NCBI RefSeq assembly: GCF_007993045.1
Contig: NZ_VOOR01000008.1
Span: 99,449 to 163,448, forward strand
DNA from: Phaeodactylibacter luteus
Lineage (GTDB): Bacteria; Bacteroidota; Bacteroidia; Chitinophagales; Saprospiraceae
DNA length: 64,000 nt
Reading direction: 5' to 3'
The notes under the pieces were generated by a model. It made no database searches. It saw only the letters and a program-made list of their open reading frames with translations, and was not told where the DNA came from. Position 1 is the stretch's first letter. The number at the start of each line of letters is the position of its first letter. This document shows positions 34,741-42,549 of this stretch, in pieces. The position numbers and the translations under genes are program-made.

Positions 34741-34845
34741 TAGGGCGTACCCGTTCGGCTACCGCCTCACGGGCGTTACGCTCCGCCCTTCGGCATTCTC
34801 CTCAGCCCTGCGGGCCAAGGGGCTCCGCATCACTTACGCAGCCCG
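34741..34845 (-). repeat. R1-like GC-rich repeat, copy i (reverse, strongly diverged)
   Basis: Contains gggcgttacgctccgccctt, cagccctgcgggcc and ggctccgcatca in the order of R1 copy g. Ends cannot be defined. It fills the gap between the LVIVD operon and the aminopeptidase stop. Confidence 0.4.
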
Positions 34846-34846
34846 C

Positions 34847-36775
34847 CTATTGCTTGAGCAGCATCTTCCTCGATAGCCCCATGCTCGTCTCCAGCTCTAG
34901 TGTGTACGTGCCCGAGGGCCATCGCCCCATTTGTAGGGCCTTGCCAGGGCGCTCCCAGCTTGCCAGCCATCGCCCGTCCGCCCCGTACAAGCTCGCCCGG
35001 TATAGCGCTGCCCCTTCCGGTAATGCTACGGACAGTACGTCTGCCACAGGGTTGGGGGAGATGCTCACCTCAAGGGCTTCGGCTTCCATCGCCCGCTGTC
35101 TGGTAAACACCGCCTCTGCCACCGTATTCCCCTTGCTCACAATCTTTTGCTCGGGGTCTAGTTCTGCCTGTTGGGCAGCCCCGGGCAGCTCCGCTGTGAA
35201 TACCTGCCCATGCTCTGTATGCTCAAATACAAGCGTGGTATCCAGCCCCCCGCCAGTAAAGCGGACGGGCACCGGCATTTCAAAAAAATCGACACTGCTA
35301 TGGGATGTGGCTTGCTGCAGGCGCACAAAAACAGTAGCCCCATCCTGAAACCAGCGGAGATGATAAGTGGGGTACCCCTCCCCATACAGCCAGTCGCTGA
35401 AGAACTCGTCGAGGTCTTGCCCGCCTGCCTGCTCTAAGTGGTACTGTAGGTCGGCCGTGCGGGCATAGCCAAAGGCTAGGCTTGGGTCTTGCAGGTAGTT
35501 CCTCACCCCGGCAAAAAAAGCTTCATCGCCAAGCTTCCACCGCAGCATGTGCAACAGCATGGCGCCTTTGGAATAGGAAAGGCGGCTGCTGAAAATACGG
35601 CTTACGCTGCTGGTGTCTGTCACAAAGACGGCTCCGTCCGGCGCACTGGTAACGTGGTCGATTTTGCCTGCCAGCCAGGCTTCCCAGGTATTAGGGCCCA
35701 GCCCGTGCTCATAAGTAAGCCCTTCCAGGTAGGTGGCAAAGCCCTCATTGAGCCAGATATCCTGCCAGCTGCCGCAGGTCACCTTGTCCCCAAACCATTG
35801 GTGGGCAAGCTCATGTGCCTGCAGTAGGTGCGAGAAGCCGCCCATGAAGCTCATCGTCTGATGCTCCATGCCCCCGCCCCAGCCAAATTGGGCGTGCCCA
35901 TACTTTTCCCCCGCAAAGGGGTATAGCCCAAACAGCTCATTGAACAACAGCATGATGTCTACTGTAGCGGTGGTGGCCTGTTGTGCACTGGCTAGGTTTT
36001 CAGGGAATACATAGTTCAGGACTTCGATAGGCGCCCCGCCTTCTACCGGCACATAATCGGAGTAGGTGGCATAGTTGGTCACCGCTATGGCAATGAGGTA
36101 AGCCGGTATGGGGTAGCGGTGCTTCCAATGGTAAGTATGGCTTTCTCCATCGGCGATGACCTCCTGCAGCACCCCATTGCTAGCGGTTTTGTAGGCTTGG
36201 GGCGTGCGCACTAGGATGTCTACGCTGTCAATTTTGTCATTGAGGTCCTGCTTGCAAGGCCACCAATCTTTTGCCCCGTAAGGCTCGGAGAGGGTCCACA
36301 GCACTGGCTGTCCTGCGTGAGTGCTTTGTGCAAAAGAGCCAAAGCCATTGGCAGGCGGGGCTCCTTGGTAGGTGATGGAAATGGAGTCCAAAGTGCCAGC
36401 AGGCACTGCTTCTGGCAGAGGTATGCCCAACAGGTCATTGCTTTGGCTGAAAGCGGCTAAGGGCTGCCCATGGTAAAGGATGCCATCTATTTGCAGGGCT
36501 TCTGAAAAATCGAAATATAGCTGGGTGAGCGGGCTGCCTACCGGCTTGAAGTAGGTCGTGACCGTGCCTTCGATATAGTAATTGTTGGGGTTGATCTCCC
36601 ACGCTAGGCGGTGGTACTTTACATCGTAGCCATCCGTGAAGGGTGAAGACCGGAAGTCTAGGAGCTGCTCCATGGCATTCAGGGCCTGGCCCGATTTGCA
36701 AACCCATTCTTCCTGGGCATTGGCCAAGGCGGGGAGGGATAAGAGCAAGAGGCAGCGGAAAATAAAACGGTACAT
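34847..36775 (-). CDS. Secreted M1 family aminopeptidase with T9SS sorting domain
   Basis: 642 residues from the ATG at 36775, where the signal peptide starts (MYRFIFRCLLLLSLPALANAQ). The M1 hallmarks are present: exopeptidase motif GGMEH and zinc motif HELAHQWFG with the third ligand in WLNEGFATY. The usual C-terminal helical domain is shortened and replaced by a T9SS sorting domain (VSISPNPVADVLSVALP ... WPSGTYTLELETS). It trims N-termini of peptides outside the cell. Divergent from btuB with an R1 copy and the riboswitch between. Confidence 0.93.
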   Translation of the reverse strand: MYRFIFRCLLLLSLPALANAQEEWVCKSGQALNAMEQLLDFRSSPFTDGYDVKYHRLAWEINPNNYYIEGTVTTYFKPVGSPLTQLYFDFSEALQIDGILYHGQPLAAFSQSNDLLGIPLPEAVPAGTLDSISITYQGAPPANGFGSFAQSTHAGQPVLWTLSEPYGAKDWWPCKQDLNDKIDSVDILVRTPQAYKTASNGVLQEVIADGESHTYHWKHRYPIPAYLIAIAVTNYATYSDYVPVEGGAPIEVLNYVFPENLASAQQATTATVDIMLLFNELFGLYPFAGEKYGHAQFGWGGGMEHQTMSFMGGFSHLLQAHELAHQWFGDKVTCGSWQDIWLNEGFATYLEGLTYEHGLGPNTWEAWLAGKIDHVTSAPDGAVFVTDTSSVSRIFSSRLSYSKGAMLLHMLRWKLGDEAFFAGVRNYLQDPSLAFGYARTADLQYHLEQAGGQDLDEFFSDWLYGEGYPTYHLRWFQDGATVFVRLQQATSHSSVDFFEMPVPVRFTGGGLDTTLVFEHTEHGQVFTAELPGAAQQAELDPEQKIVSKGNTVAEAVFTRQRAMEAEALEVSISPNPVADVLSVALPEGAALYRASLYGADGRWLASWERPGKALQMGRWPSGTYTLELETSMGLSRKMLLKQ

Positions 36776-36894
36776 AGTTGTTTGTTTAGAGCGGTTAAGA
36801 GGATAGCGCAAGCTTAAGAGAGGAGGCTTGGACAAATGCATAGAATCTCTAAATATAGCTCCGCCCTGCTCGCCATCCGGTGAGGAAAGTCACT

Positions 36895-37098
36895 GGCGTG
36901 AACCAAAATATCGAAGGCGTTGATACTTCTCGGGCTTTATAGTCGGGCATTGGCCTAGCGCTGCGCAGGGGTGGCAAGCCCGTTAGGGCCGAGCGGATAG
37001 CGAGCCCCGGAGCATAGCGGCACCTGCCCTCACGGCAGGGGCAGGCCCCCTCACATTGTGCAGGGGCAGGCAAAAAAAAACGGCAATTTGGTTTGCGC
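36895..37098 (+). repeat. R1 repeat, copy c
   Basis: Nearly full length, from GGCGTGAACCAAAATATCG to TTTGCGC; both terminal triplets are altered and no target duplication is found, so it is an old copy. It lies between the divergent aminopeptidase and btuB genes, upstream of the btuB promoter. Confidence 0.8.
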
Positions 37099-37131
37099 TC
37101 AAATTACTCTGCCAGCTGGTGGATGTTAATC

Positions 37132-37164
37132 TTTTCCCTGCGCAGTAGTTTTTGCCTACCTTTG
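37132..37164 (+). promoter_or_regulatory. Promoter of the cobalamin riboswitch-btuB transcript
   Basis: TACCTTTG at 37157-37164 matches the -7 consensus; a T-rich TTTTC at 37132 sits 20 bases upstream in the -33 position. The start would fall just before the riboswitch. Confidence 0.6.
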
Positions 37165-37170
37165 GCATGT

Positions 37171-37345
37171 ACAGGGTACGGAAACAGCCTTGCTGCTGCT
37201 TTCTGTTTAAAAGGGAACCGGGTGGGAATCCCGGGCAGTCCCCGCTGCTGTAAGCCTCTATGATAATAGGTTTCGCCACGTTTGAGCCACTGTCGTCAAG
37301 ATGATGGGAAGGCGGTGAAGCTGAGGTAAGCCAGAAGACCTGCCA
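37171..37345 (+). promoter_or_regulatory. Cobalamin (B12) riboswitch
   Basis: The conserved parts of the adenosylcobalamin aptamer appear in order: AAAAGGGAACCGGGTG-GGAATCCCGG, then GGCAGTCCCCGCTGCTGTAA, GCCACTG, GATGGGAAGGCGG and the closing GTAAGCCAGAAGACCTGCC. It precedes the btuB-like gene by about 205 bp, enough room for an expression platform. B12 binding should switch off expression of btuB and the following gene. Confidence 0.93.
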
Positions 37346-37551
37346 GTGTACGCATTCATTCATCAGCTGCTGCCTTGCGCCAGCTTGAATTGCCTTCGGA
37401 GGAAAGGCGGGAGTGAAACGTTGGCAGAAGCCGCCCTGGCCTGCAGGTTTGCCTCAGCGCAGCGCAAAACAAGCGTTGCCCTTGGCATGCCCGTCATTGC
37501 GTTTCCATTCTCTACTTTGCTTTTGGGCAGTTCGCACAACCCAATTCCTGC

Positions 37552-39456
37552 ATGGTGCCCTGCCGCCCGCTATCTCATTTGCTCTGTTGTTGTGCTGGCC
37601 TACTGTTGCAGCTGAGCGCACTGGCACAAGTCCGCACCGATTCCATTTATACCCTGCCCGGGGCAGAGGTCAGTGCCCGCCCGCTGTCCCGTCATACCAT
37701 TGGTGTTGCAGAGGTGGCTTGGGATACCACCGAGCTTAGCCTACAGGCGGGCTATTTTTTGCCCGACCTGCTAGAGCGTACGGGCACAGCTTATATCAAG
37801 AGCTATGGAGGAGGGAGCATTGCTACTACTTCCATACGGGGCGGCAGTGCAGGCCAAACGGCGGTCACCTGGAATGGGCTGCCTTTGCAGAGCCCGATGC
37901 TCGGGCAGCTCGATTTTTCCCTTTTCCCTCTTTCTTTTACCGACGAAGCCGCCTTGCAGCTGGGCAGCGGCACAGCATCTTGGGGCTCTGGCGCGGTAGG
38001 CGGCACCGTTGTCCTCAACAACCGCCCGCTTGCGGAGGATGGTATGGAGTTGGGGCTGCGCTTGCTCTCAGGCAGTTTCGGGCTGTCCGATCAGCAGGCC
38101 CGTTTGCGTTGGCGCAAAAGCGGATGGGCTGTTGGCACCCGCCTTTTCCACCGTCAGGCCAGCCATGACTTTTGGTACGAGCTGGAAAACGGGGAGGAAC
38201 GCCAACAGCAGCATGCCGCTGTAGAGCAGAAAGGGGGGCTACAGGAAGTTTATTGGAGCCCATCCGCCCGGCATGAGGTACGGCTCCTGGCCTGGTGGCA
38301 GGCTTCTGGCCGGGAGGTCCCGCCCACAACGGTACAAGCCAGGAGCCGGGCTTTTCAGTTGGATACTTTCCTTCGCACAGCTTTGCGGTGGGAGCATACT
38401 GCCTCAAAGGGGCTCTACCGCGTACAGGCCGCTTGGTTTAGAGAATCAATTGATTATGCAGACCCGCTTATTGCGCTGCGGGCCTACAGTTACTTCAAAA
38501 CCCTGCTCACTGAGGCCGAGGGAGAATGGCAATGGGGCAGGCAGCACGTCAAAGGCGGCTTGTTCAGCAATTACACCCAAGCGGTGGCCGATGGTTATGG
38601 AGGTGCCCGGCCACAGGAGCACCGCATGGCCGCATTTGGCAGCGTCCGGAGGTCTTTCGGGCCCCTCACTGCACAGCTCAGTGCCCGTCAGGGCATATCT
38701 GACGGACAGCCGATGCCGTTTGTGCCCGATTTGGGGCTTGAATGGCGGTGGAGCAGCGCTCTGAGCAGCCGCTTCCGGCTTAACCGCAGCTTTCGGCTTC
38801 CTACCCTCAACGACCGCTACTGGGCGCCGGGGGGCGACCCTGCCCTGCAGCCCGAGCAAGGCTGGGGCGCCGAGCTGGGGATTGATGCCGAACACTCATT
38901 AGGGCAGATAGCCCTCAACGGGCAGGCTACGGTTTACCACAGGCGTATGACAGACTGGATACTCTGGAGTGTGGAGGAAGGGCAGGGCTTCTGGTCCGCC
39001 AACAACATCACCACCGTGCGCAGCCGTGGGCTGGAGCTACAGGGGGGCATGCACGCCCCCTTGCTGAGCGGCGGGCTCCGGCTGAACGGGAGCTACGCTT
39101 ACTCCGAAGCCGTCAACCTGGTGGCTTTGCAGTTGCCAGCCCTTGCTGCCGGGCAGCAGCTGCCTTACACCCCCCGGCATTTAGGCCATCTTTCTGCAAC
39201 TTACCGCCGTGGCAGCCTGCTTGTCCGTTATTGGCACCGTTGGGCAGGAGCAGTAGGCTCCTCCAATCAGGGCGAACTGCCGGGGTATAACCTTGGCGGG
39301 CTCCACCTGCAGCATGGCTTTTTCCGCTGGCGCTTCTTGGGCAGTGCTTTCCTAAGGGCCGACAACATTTGGGGGGCTTCTTACCGGGTGGTGGAGCGCC
39401 GCCCTATGCCGGGGCGGGCTTTTCAGATCGGATTCAATTTCACTTATAAAAAATAG
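37552..39456 (+). CDS. btuB: TonB-dependent cobalamin receptor, BtuB-like
   Basis: 634 residues. Signal peptide (MVPCRPLSHLLCCCAGLLLQ), then a plug domain (about 40-150: YFLPDLLERTGTAYIKSYGGGSIATTS, SIRGGSAGQTAVTWNGLPL, LGSGTASWGSGAVGGTVVL), then a 22-strand-type barrel with RFRLNRSFRLPTLNDRYWAPGG and a C-terminal strand FQIGFNFTYKK. Assignment to B12 rests on the riboswitch upstream and the DUF4465 gene 4 bp downstream. There is no N-terminal carboxypeptidase-like domain of the SusC type. Confidence 0.9.
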   Translation: MVPCRPLSHLLCCCAGLLLQLSALAQVRTDSIYTLPGAEVSARPLSRHTIGVAEVAWDTTELSLQAGYFLPDLLERTGTAYIKSYGGGSIATTSIRGGSAGQTAVTWNGLPLQSPMLGQLDFSLFPLSFTDEAALQLGSGTASWGSGAVGGTVVLNNRPLAEDGMELGLRLLSGSFGLSDQQARLRWRKSGWAVGTRLFHRQASHDFWYELENGEERQQQHAAVEQKGGLQEVYWSPSARHEVRLLAWWQASGREVPPTTVQARSRAFQLDTFLRTALRWEHTASKGLYRVQAAWFRESIDYADPLIALRAYSYFKTLLTEAEGEWQWGRQHVKGGLFSNYTQAVADGYGGARPQEHRMAAFGSVRRSFGPLTAQLSARQGISDGQPMPFVPDLGLEWRWSSALSSRFRLNRSFRLPTLNDRYWAPGGDPALQPEQGWGAELGIDAEHSLGQIALNGQATVYHRRMTDWILWSVEEGQGFWSANNITTVRSRGLELQGGMHAPLLSGGLRLNGSYAYSEAVNLVALQLPALAAGQQLPYTPRHLGHLSATYRRGSLLVRYWHRWAGAVGSSNQGELPGYNLGGLHLQHGFFRWRFLGSAFLRADNIWGASYRVVERRPMPGRAFQIGFNFTYKK

Positions 39457-39460
39457 CTAC

Positions 39461-40438
39461 ATGAAGTATGTTTTTACCCTTTTAACCCTTTGCCTCGCTG
39501 CCCTGCCAGCTGCTTATGCACAGACCACAGCAGATTTCGAAAACTTGGAAACTGGCGCAGCAGGCTTTCTCAATGGCAGTGACGGCAGTGCGGGTTTCTC
39601 CAGCGGCAATATCTTTTTGCCCAACAGCTACAATCCTATGTTCATGTCTTGGTCGGGCTGGGCTATTTCTTCGGTTACCGATACCACTACCCCCGGTTTT
39701 ACCAATCAGTACAGTGCGATTGCAGGGGGTGGGCATGAGGGGTCCGATAATTATGCGGTAACTTTTGCTTCCCCAAGTGCCGTGGTCCATCTCACTGGAG
39801 AAGCTGCTGGCGCGCCTGTCGCCGGCGTGTACGTGACGAACAGTACCTACGCTTATTTGAGCATGCTGGAAGGGGATAGCTTTGCCAAACAGTTTGGGGG
39901 AGAGTCTGGCGATGACCCCGACTTTTTCCGCCTGACGGTGAAAAAATACCTGGGCGGCGAGCTCTCAACGGATAGTGTGGACTTTTTCCTGGCAGATTAC
40001 CGCTTCGAGGACAACGCTCAGGATTATATCATAGACGAATGGACTTTCATTGACCTGAGCAGCCTGGGCAATGCGGATAGCCTATGGTTTACCCTGGCTT
40101 CTACAGATATCGGGACATTTGGGATGAATACACCGGCGTATTTCTGCATCGACAACCTGACGACTACAGATATGCCGGTCAATACCCGGGCGGTTCAACG
40201 GTCTGAGGCTAAGCTGCAGGCTTTCCCCAACCCTGCCTCTTCCGAGTGGCATCTGAGGTGGGAGATGGATCAGCCTGCACAGGCGAAATTGTGGAATATG
40301 CAGGGCCAGCTGCTGGCCTCCTTTACCCTGAAACCGGGGGTGCAGGTGCTTTCAGCTGCAGCCCTGCCCCCCGGAGGTTATCTGCTGCAGATAGAAGGAC
40401 AGGGCGGCCGGCTGTCTAAGCGCTTAGTTAAGTATTAA
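39461..40438 (+). CDS. DUF4465 (BtuH-like) cobalamin-binding protein with T9SS sorting domain
   Basis: 325 residues. Signal peptide (MKYVFTLLTLCLAALPAAYAQ), a DUF4465 domain (about 25-235: FENLETGAAGFLNGSDGSAG, MSWSGWAISSVTDTTTPGF, AYFCIDNLTT) and a C-terminal T9SS domain (QAFPNPASSEWHLRWEM ... LPPGGYLLQIEGQ). DUF4465 proteins were described in Bacteroides as surface cobalamin-binding lipoproteins (BtuH). Here the lipid anchor is absent and T9SS export takes its place. It is translationally coupled to btuB. Its stop codon overlaps the target duplication of R1 copy d. Confidence 0.9.
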   Translation: MKYVFTLLTLCLAALPAAYAQTTADFENLETGAAGFLNGSDGSAGFSSGNIFLPNSYNPMFMSWSGWAISSVTDTTTPGFTNQYSAIAGGGHEGSDNYAVTFASPSAVVHLTGEAAGAPVAGVYVTNSTYAYLSMLEGDSFAKQFGGESGDDPDFFRLTVKKYLGGELSTDSVDFFLADYRFEDNAQDYIIDEWTFIDLSSLGNADSLWFTLASTDIGTFGMNTPAYFCIDNLTTTDMPVNTRAVQRSEAKLQAFPNPASSEWHLRWEMDQPAQAKLWNMQGQLLASFTLKPGVQVLSAAALPPGGYLLQIEGQGGRLSKRLVKY

Positions 40439-40813
40439 GGGCGTGAACTAAAATGTCGCAGGCGTTTATGCTTTTGGGGCTTTATAGCCTGACAACCCAG
40501 AATTTATGAATTCTGACTTGCTCTTTTTCCGTTTCTCTTCACCAAAAAGCCTCGCCGACTTCATCGTGGAGCCCCTTATCCCCACGCTTCGTGTAGGCTA
40601 TGCCTACGTTTTTTGTCTCGACAACCGAAAAAATAGCAGCGTCATATTTTCAAAAATCCTAAGTTGTCAGACTATAGCCGGGCATTGGCCTAGCGCTGCG
40701 AAGGGGCGGCAGGCCTGATAAGGCCGAGCGGATAGCGAGCCCCGTAGCATAGCGGCACCTGCCCTCACGGCAGGGGCAGGCCCCCCAATAAAACGACAAT
40801 CTGGTTTGCGCCC
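40439..40813 (+). mobile_element. R1 repeat, copy d (full length, 8-bp target duplication, interrupted)
   Basis: Left end GGGCGTGAACTAAAATGTCG at 40439, right end TTTGCGCCC at 40813. The direct repeat AGTATTAA lies just outside both ends (40431-40438 and 40814-40821); the left one includes the stop codon of the DUF4465 gene. The element is interrupted after GGGCTTTATAG by a 185-bp insertion (40488-40672). Without the insert it is 185 bp. Confidence 0.88.
40488..40672. mobile_element. 185-bp inverted-repeat element nested in R1 copy d
   Basis: Ends are inverted repeats: CTGACAACCCAGAATTTATG at the left, and CTGACAACTTAGGATTTTTG as the complement of the right. The 5-bp duplication TATAG flanks it (40483-40487, 40673-40677); R1 copy c has a single TATAG at this point. 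No transposase gene, so a MITE-like element. Confidence 0.75.
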
Positions 40814-40827
40814 AGTATTAAAGCTTA

Positions 40828-40866
40828 GCGAACGGAGCATACGCCCGAAAGGAATGCTCCGTTTGC
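40828..40866 (+). terminator. Hairpin terminator downstream of R1 copy d
   Basis: 13-bp stem GCGAACGGAGCAT (40828-40840) / ATGCTCCGTTTGC (40854-40866) with one G-U pair; an uninterrupted T run begins about 20 bases later. It may have been the btuB-btuH terminator before R1 inserted. Confidence 0.5.
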
Positions 40867-40976
40867 TTCTGCTATCAGCCATTTTTTTTTTTGCACTAAC
40901 ATCTTGCTTTGCAATCTCTTATCTGGCCTGATGTCAGTGAACTGCTCCTAAAAGGATAAAAAAACAAGGAAAAATC

Positions 40977-41007
40977 TTGCGCGGCATTGGAACCGCGCGT
41001 ATATTTG
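40977..41007 (+). promoter_or_regulatory. Promoter upstream of the tandem array and tRNA-Phe
   Basis: TTG (40977-40979), 20-base spacer and TATATTTG (41000-41007): an exact -7 match with ideal spacing. A CACCG-AAAG-CGGTG hairpin follows at about 41020-41035. Confidence 0.7.
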
Positions 41008-41060
41008 CAACCGCAAAACACCGAAAGCGGTGGAGCTTCAGGTTTGATAATTTATGTATA

Positions 41061-41360
41061 GTTGGATGAAGCGATAGCGGAGAACAACTATGAAGGCGCT
41101 TTAGGAGAAGCGACTGAAGCAGCAATTGTGTAAATAACCAATTGATGCGCGAAGGAGCGACAGGCTTTCAAAGTTGGATGAATCGATAGCGGAGAACAAC
41201 TATGAAAGCGCTTTAGGAGAAGCGACTGAAGCAGCAATTGTGTAAATAACCAATTGATGCGCGAAGGAGCGACGGGCTTTCAAAGTTGGATGAAGCGATA
41301 GCGGAAAACAACTATGAAAGCGCTTTAGGAGAAGCGACTGAAGCAGCAATTGTATAAGTA
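41061..41360 (+). repeat. 112-bp tandem repeat array (2.7 units) ending at tRNA-Phe
   Basis: Units start with GTTGGATGAA at 41061, 41173 and 41285, exactly 112 bp apart and nearly identical. The third breaks off after about 76 bp, directly before the tRNA. Each unit has small stems (AGTTG/CAACT, CGCTT/AAGCG, AATTG/CAATT). At each unit junction lies the frame MREGATGFQSWM(N/K)R, probably non-coding. The array appears to be the transcribed leader of the tRNA. Confidence 0.9.
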
Positions 41361-41362
41361 AT

Positions 41363-41435
41363 GGTGCGGTAGCTCAGGTGGTAGAGCAATGGACTGAAAA
41401 TCCATGTGTCGGCGGTTCGAATCCGCCCCACACCA
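41363..41435 (+). tRNA. tRNA-Phe (GAA)
   Basis: 73 bases, cloverleaf complete: D arm GCTC/GAGC, anticodon arm ATGGA-CTGAAAA-TCCAT (anticodon GAA), T arm GGCGG-TTCGAAT-CCGCC. The acceptor stem GGTGCGG/CCACACC has one C-A mismatch at position 5-68. CCA is not encoded (the genome continues CAT). Confidence 0.93.
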
Positions 41436-41441
41436 CATTAG

Positions 41442-41470
41442 GAAGCAGCCTACGGGTTGCTTCTTTCATT
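41442..41470 (+). terminator. Terminator after tRNA-Phe
   Basis: GAAGCAGCC (41442-41450) pairs with GGGTTGCTTC (41454-41463), followed by TTTCATTTT. It lies only 18 bp before the his leader peptide, so read-through into the his leader may still occur. Confidence 0.65.
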
Positions 41471-41487
41471 TTATCATTACGGGATTA

Positions 41488-41562
41488 ATGTTTTTCAACA
41501 ACGTACATCATCACGCACATCATTTTTCACTGCCCGGCAGTGAATGGTGTCCTGTGTGTTGA
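41488..41562 (+). CDS. hisL: his operon leader peptide
   Basis: 24-codon frame from ATG 41488 to TGA 41560-41562, reading MFFNNVHHHAHHFSLPGS and then six more residues. Five His codons in a run of six (41506-41523) are the classic sensor of histidyl-tRNA supply. The gene sits between tRNA-Phe and hisG, directly ahead of a terminator with an alternative antiterminator pairing. No SD sequence is visible, as usual in this phylum. Confidence 0.85.
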   Translation: MFFNNVHHHAHHFSLPGSEWCPVC

Positions 41563-41636
41563 GGTTTGGCGTAGATACGAAAAACTTATCCGACAAAAAG
41601 GGGTTAACCATTCGCTGGTTAGCCCCTTTTTGTTTT
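41526..41636 (+). promoter_or_regulatory. his operon attenuator (pause hairpin, antiterminator, terminator)
   Basis: Pause hairpin TTCACTGCC/GGCAGTGAA at 41526-41544. Terminator: 16-bp stem 41595-41610/41616-41631 (AAAAAGGGG core) with a T run to 41636. Antiterminator: AGTGAATGGT (41539-41548) can pair with ACCATTCGCT (41607-41616), which excludes both other hairpins. Ribosome stalling on the His codons would free the antiterminator and let transcription reach hisG. Confidence 0.85.
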
Positions 41637-41651
41637 TAGCCAACCCACAAA

Positions 41652-42527
41652 ATGCAAATTGCTATGGAAACGACCCGCCTTAAGATTGCGGTACAAAAAT
41701 CCGGCCGCTTGCTCGATGGCTCTGTTGAACTGCTCAAAGAGTGCGGCATCCGGATCAACAACGGAAAGGATCAGCTCAAGGCCTCGGCAGCCAATTACCC
41801 TATTGATATCCTTTATCTGCGCAACTCCGATATCCCGCAGTATGTACAGGATGGGGTGGCTGATGTTGGCATAATAGGGCAGAATACAGCCTTCGAAAAG
41901 CAAAAGCGTATAGAAGAAGTGCTCCCGCTTGGCTTTTCCAAGTGCCGCCTATCTATTGCAGTACCCAAGCACGTCAGCTACAGTGGCCCCTCATGGCTTC
42001 AGGGCAAGCGCATAGCCACTTCCTACCCCAATTCCCTGCGCCACTTTTTGCAGGAGCAAGATATAACCGCCGAGATCCACGAAATTTCTGGTTCAGTGGA
42101 AATTGCGCCCAATATCGGGCTGGCAGATGCCATCTGCGATTTGGTCAGCTCAGGCAGCACCTTGTTCAAAAATGGGCTGGAAGAGCAGGATGTCTTGCTG
42201 CAGTCAGAAGCCTGTATTGTTAAGAACGACAAGCTTTCAGCGGAAAAGCAGGCTGTGCTCGATCAGTTGACTTTCCGCATTCAGTCTGTCCTCAAGGCCC
42301 GGCACAATAAGTACATTTTGATGAATGCCCCCGCTGACAAAACTGGCGAAATCATCAACATCTTGCCGGGCATGAAGAGCCCGACAGTCATGCCGCTGGC
42401 TACAGAAGGCTGGAACTCTATCCACACGGTAATTGAGGAAAAGCAGTTTTGGGAGATCATTGGCCAGCTCAAGGCTGCGGGGGCACAAGGCATCTTGGTG
42501 ATCCCAATTGAGAAAATGATTATCTGA
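41652..42527 (+). CDS. hisG: ATP phosphoribosyltransferase (long form)
   Basis: 291 residues, the long form with its own C-terminal regulatory ACT-like domain, so no HisZ is needed. LKIAVQKSGRLLDGS and the PRPP-binding region EISGSVEIAPNIGLADAICDLVSSGSTL are typical. It catalyses the first step of histidine synthesis and is usually feedback-inhibited by histidine. An alternative start is the ATG at 41664. It is the first gene after the attenuator. Confidence 0.96.
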   Translation: MQIAMETTRLKIAVQKSGRLLDGSVELLKECGIRINNGKDQLKASAANYPIDILYLRNSDIPQYVQDGVADVGIIGQNTAFEKQKRIEEVLPLGFSKCRLSIAVPKHVSYSGPSWLQGKRIATSYPNSLRHFLQEQDITAEIHEISGSVEIAPNIGLADAICDLVSSGSTLFKNGLEEQDVLLQSEACIVKNDKLSAEKQAVLDQLTFRIQSVLKARHNKYILMNAPADKTGEIINILPGMKSPTVMPLATEGWNSIHTVIEEKQFWEIIGQLKAAGAQGILVIPIEKMII

Positions 42528-42549
42528 CCCCACTAACTTTGCAATCTAT

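Noticed and set aside
37346..37551. Second riboswitch between the B12 aptamer and btuB
   Set aside because: There are GC-rich hairpins but none of the conserved cobalamin core words are repeated; it is more likely the expression platform and 5' UTR.
41139..41183. Repeated 14-codon peptides (MREGATGFQSWM) in the tandem array
   Set aside because: They arise from the DNA repeat, contain only one Phe codon and no stalling logic, and are not followed by an attenuator.
41061..41360. CRISPR array
   Set aside because: Units are 112 bp, adjacent and identical throughout, with no unique spacers and no cas genes. It is a tandem repeat.
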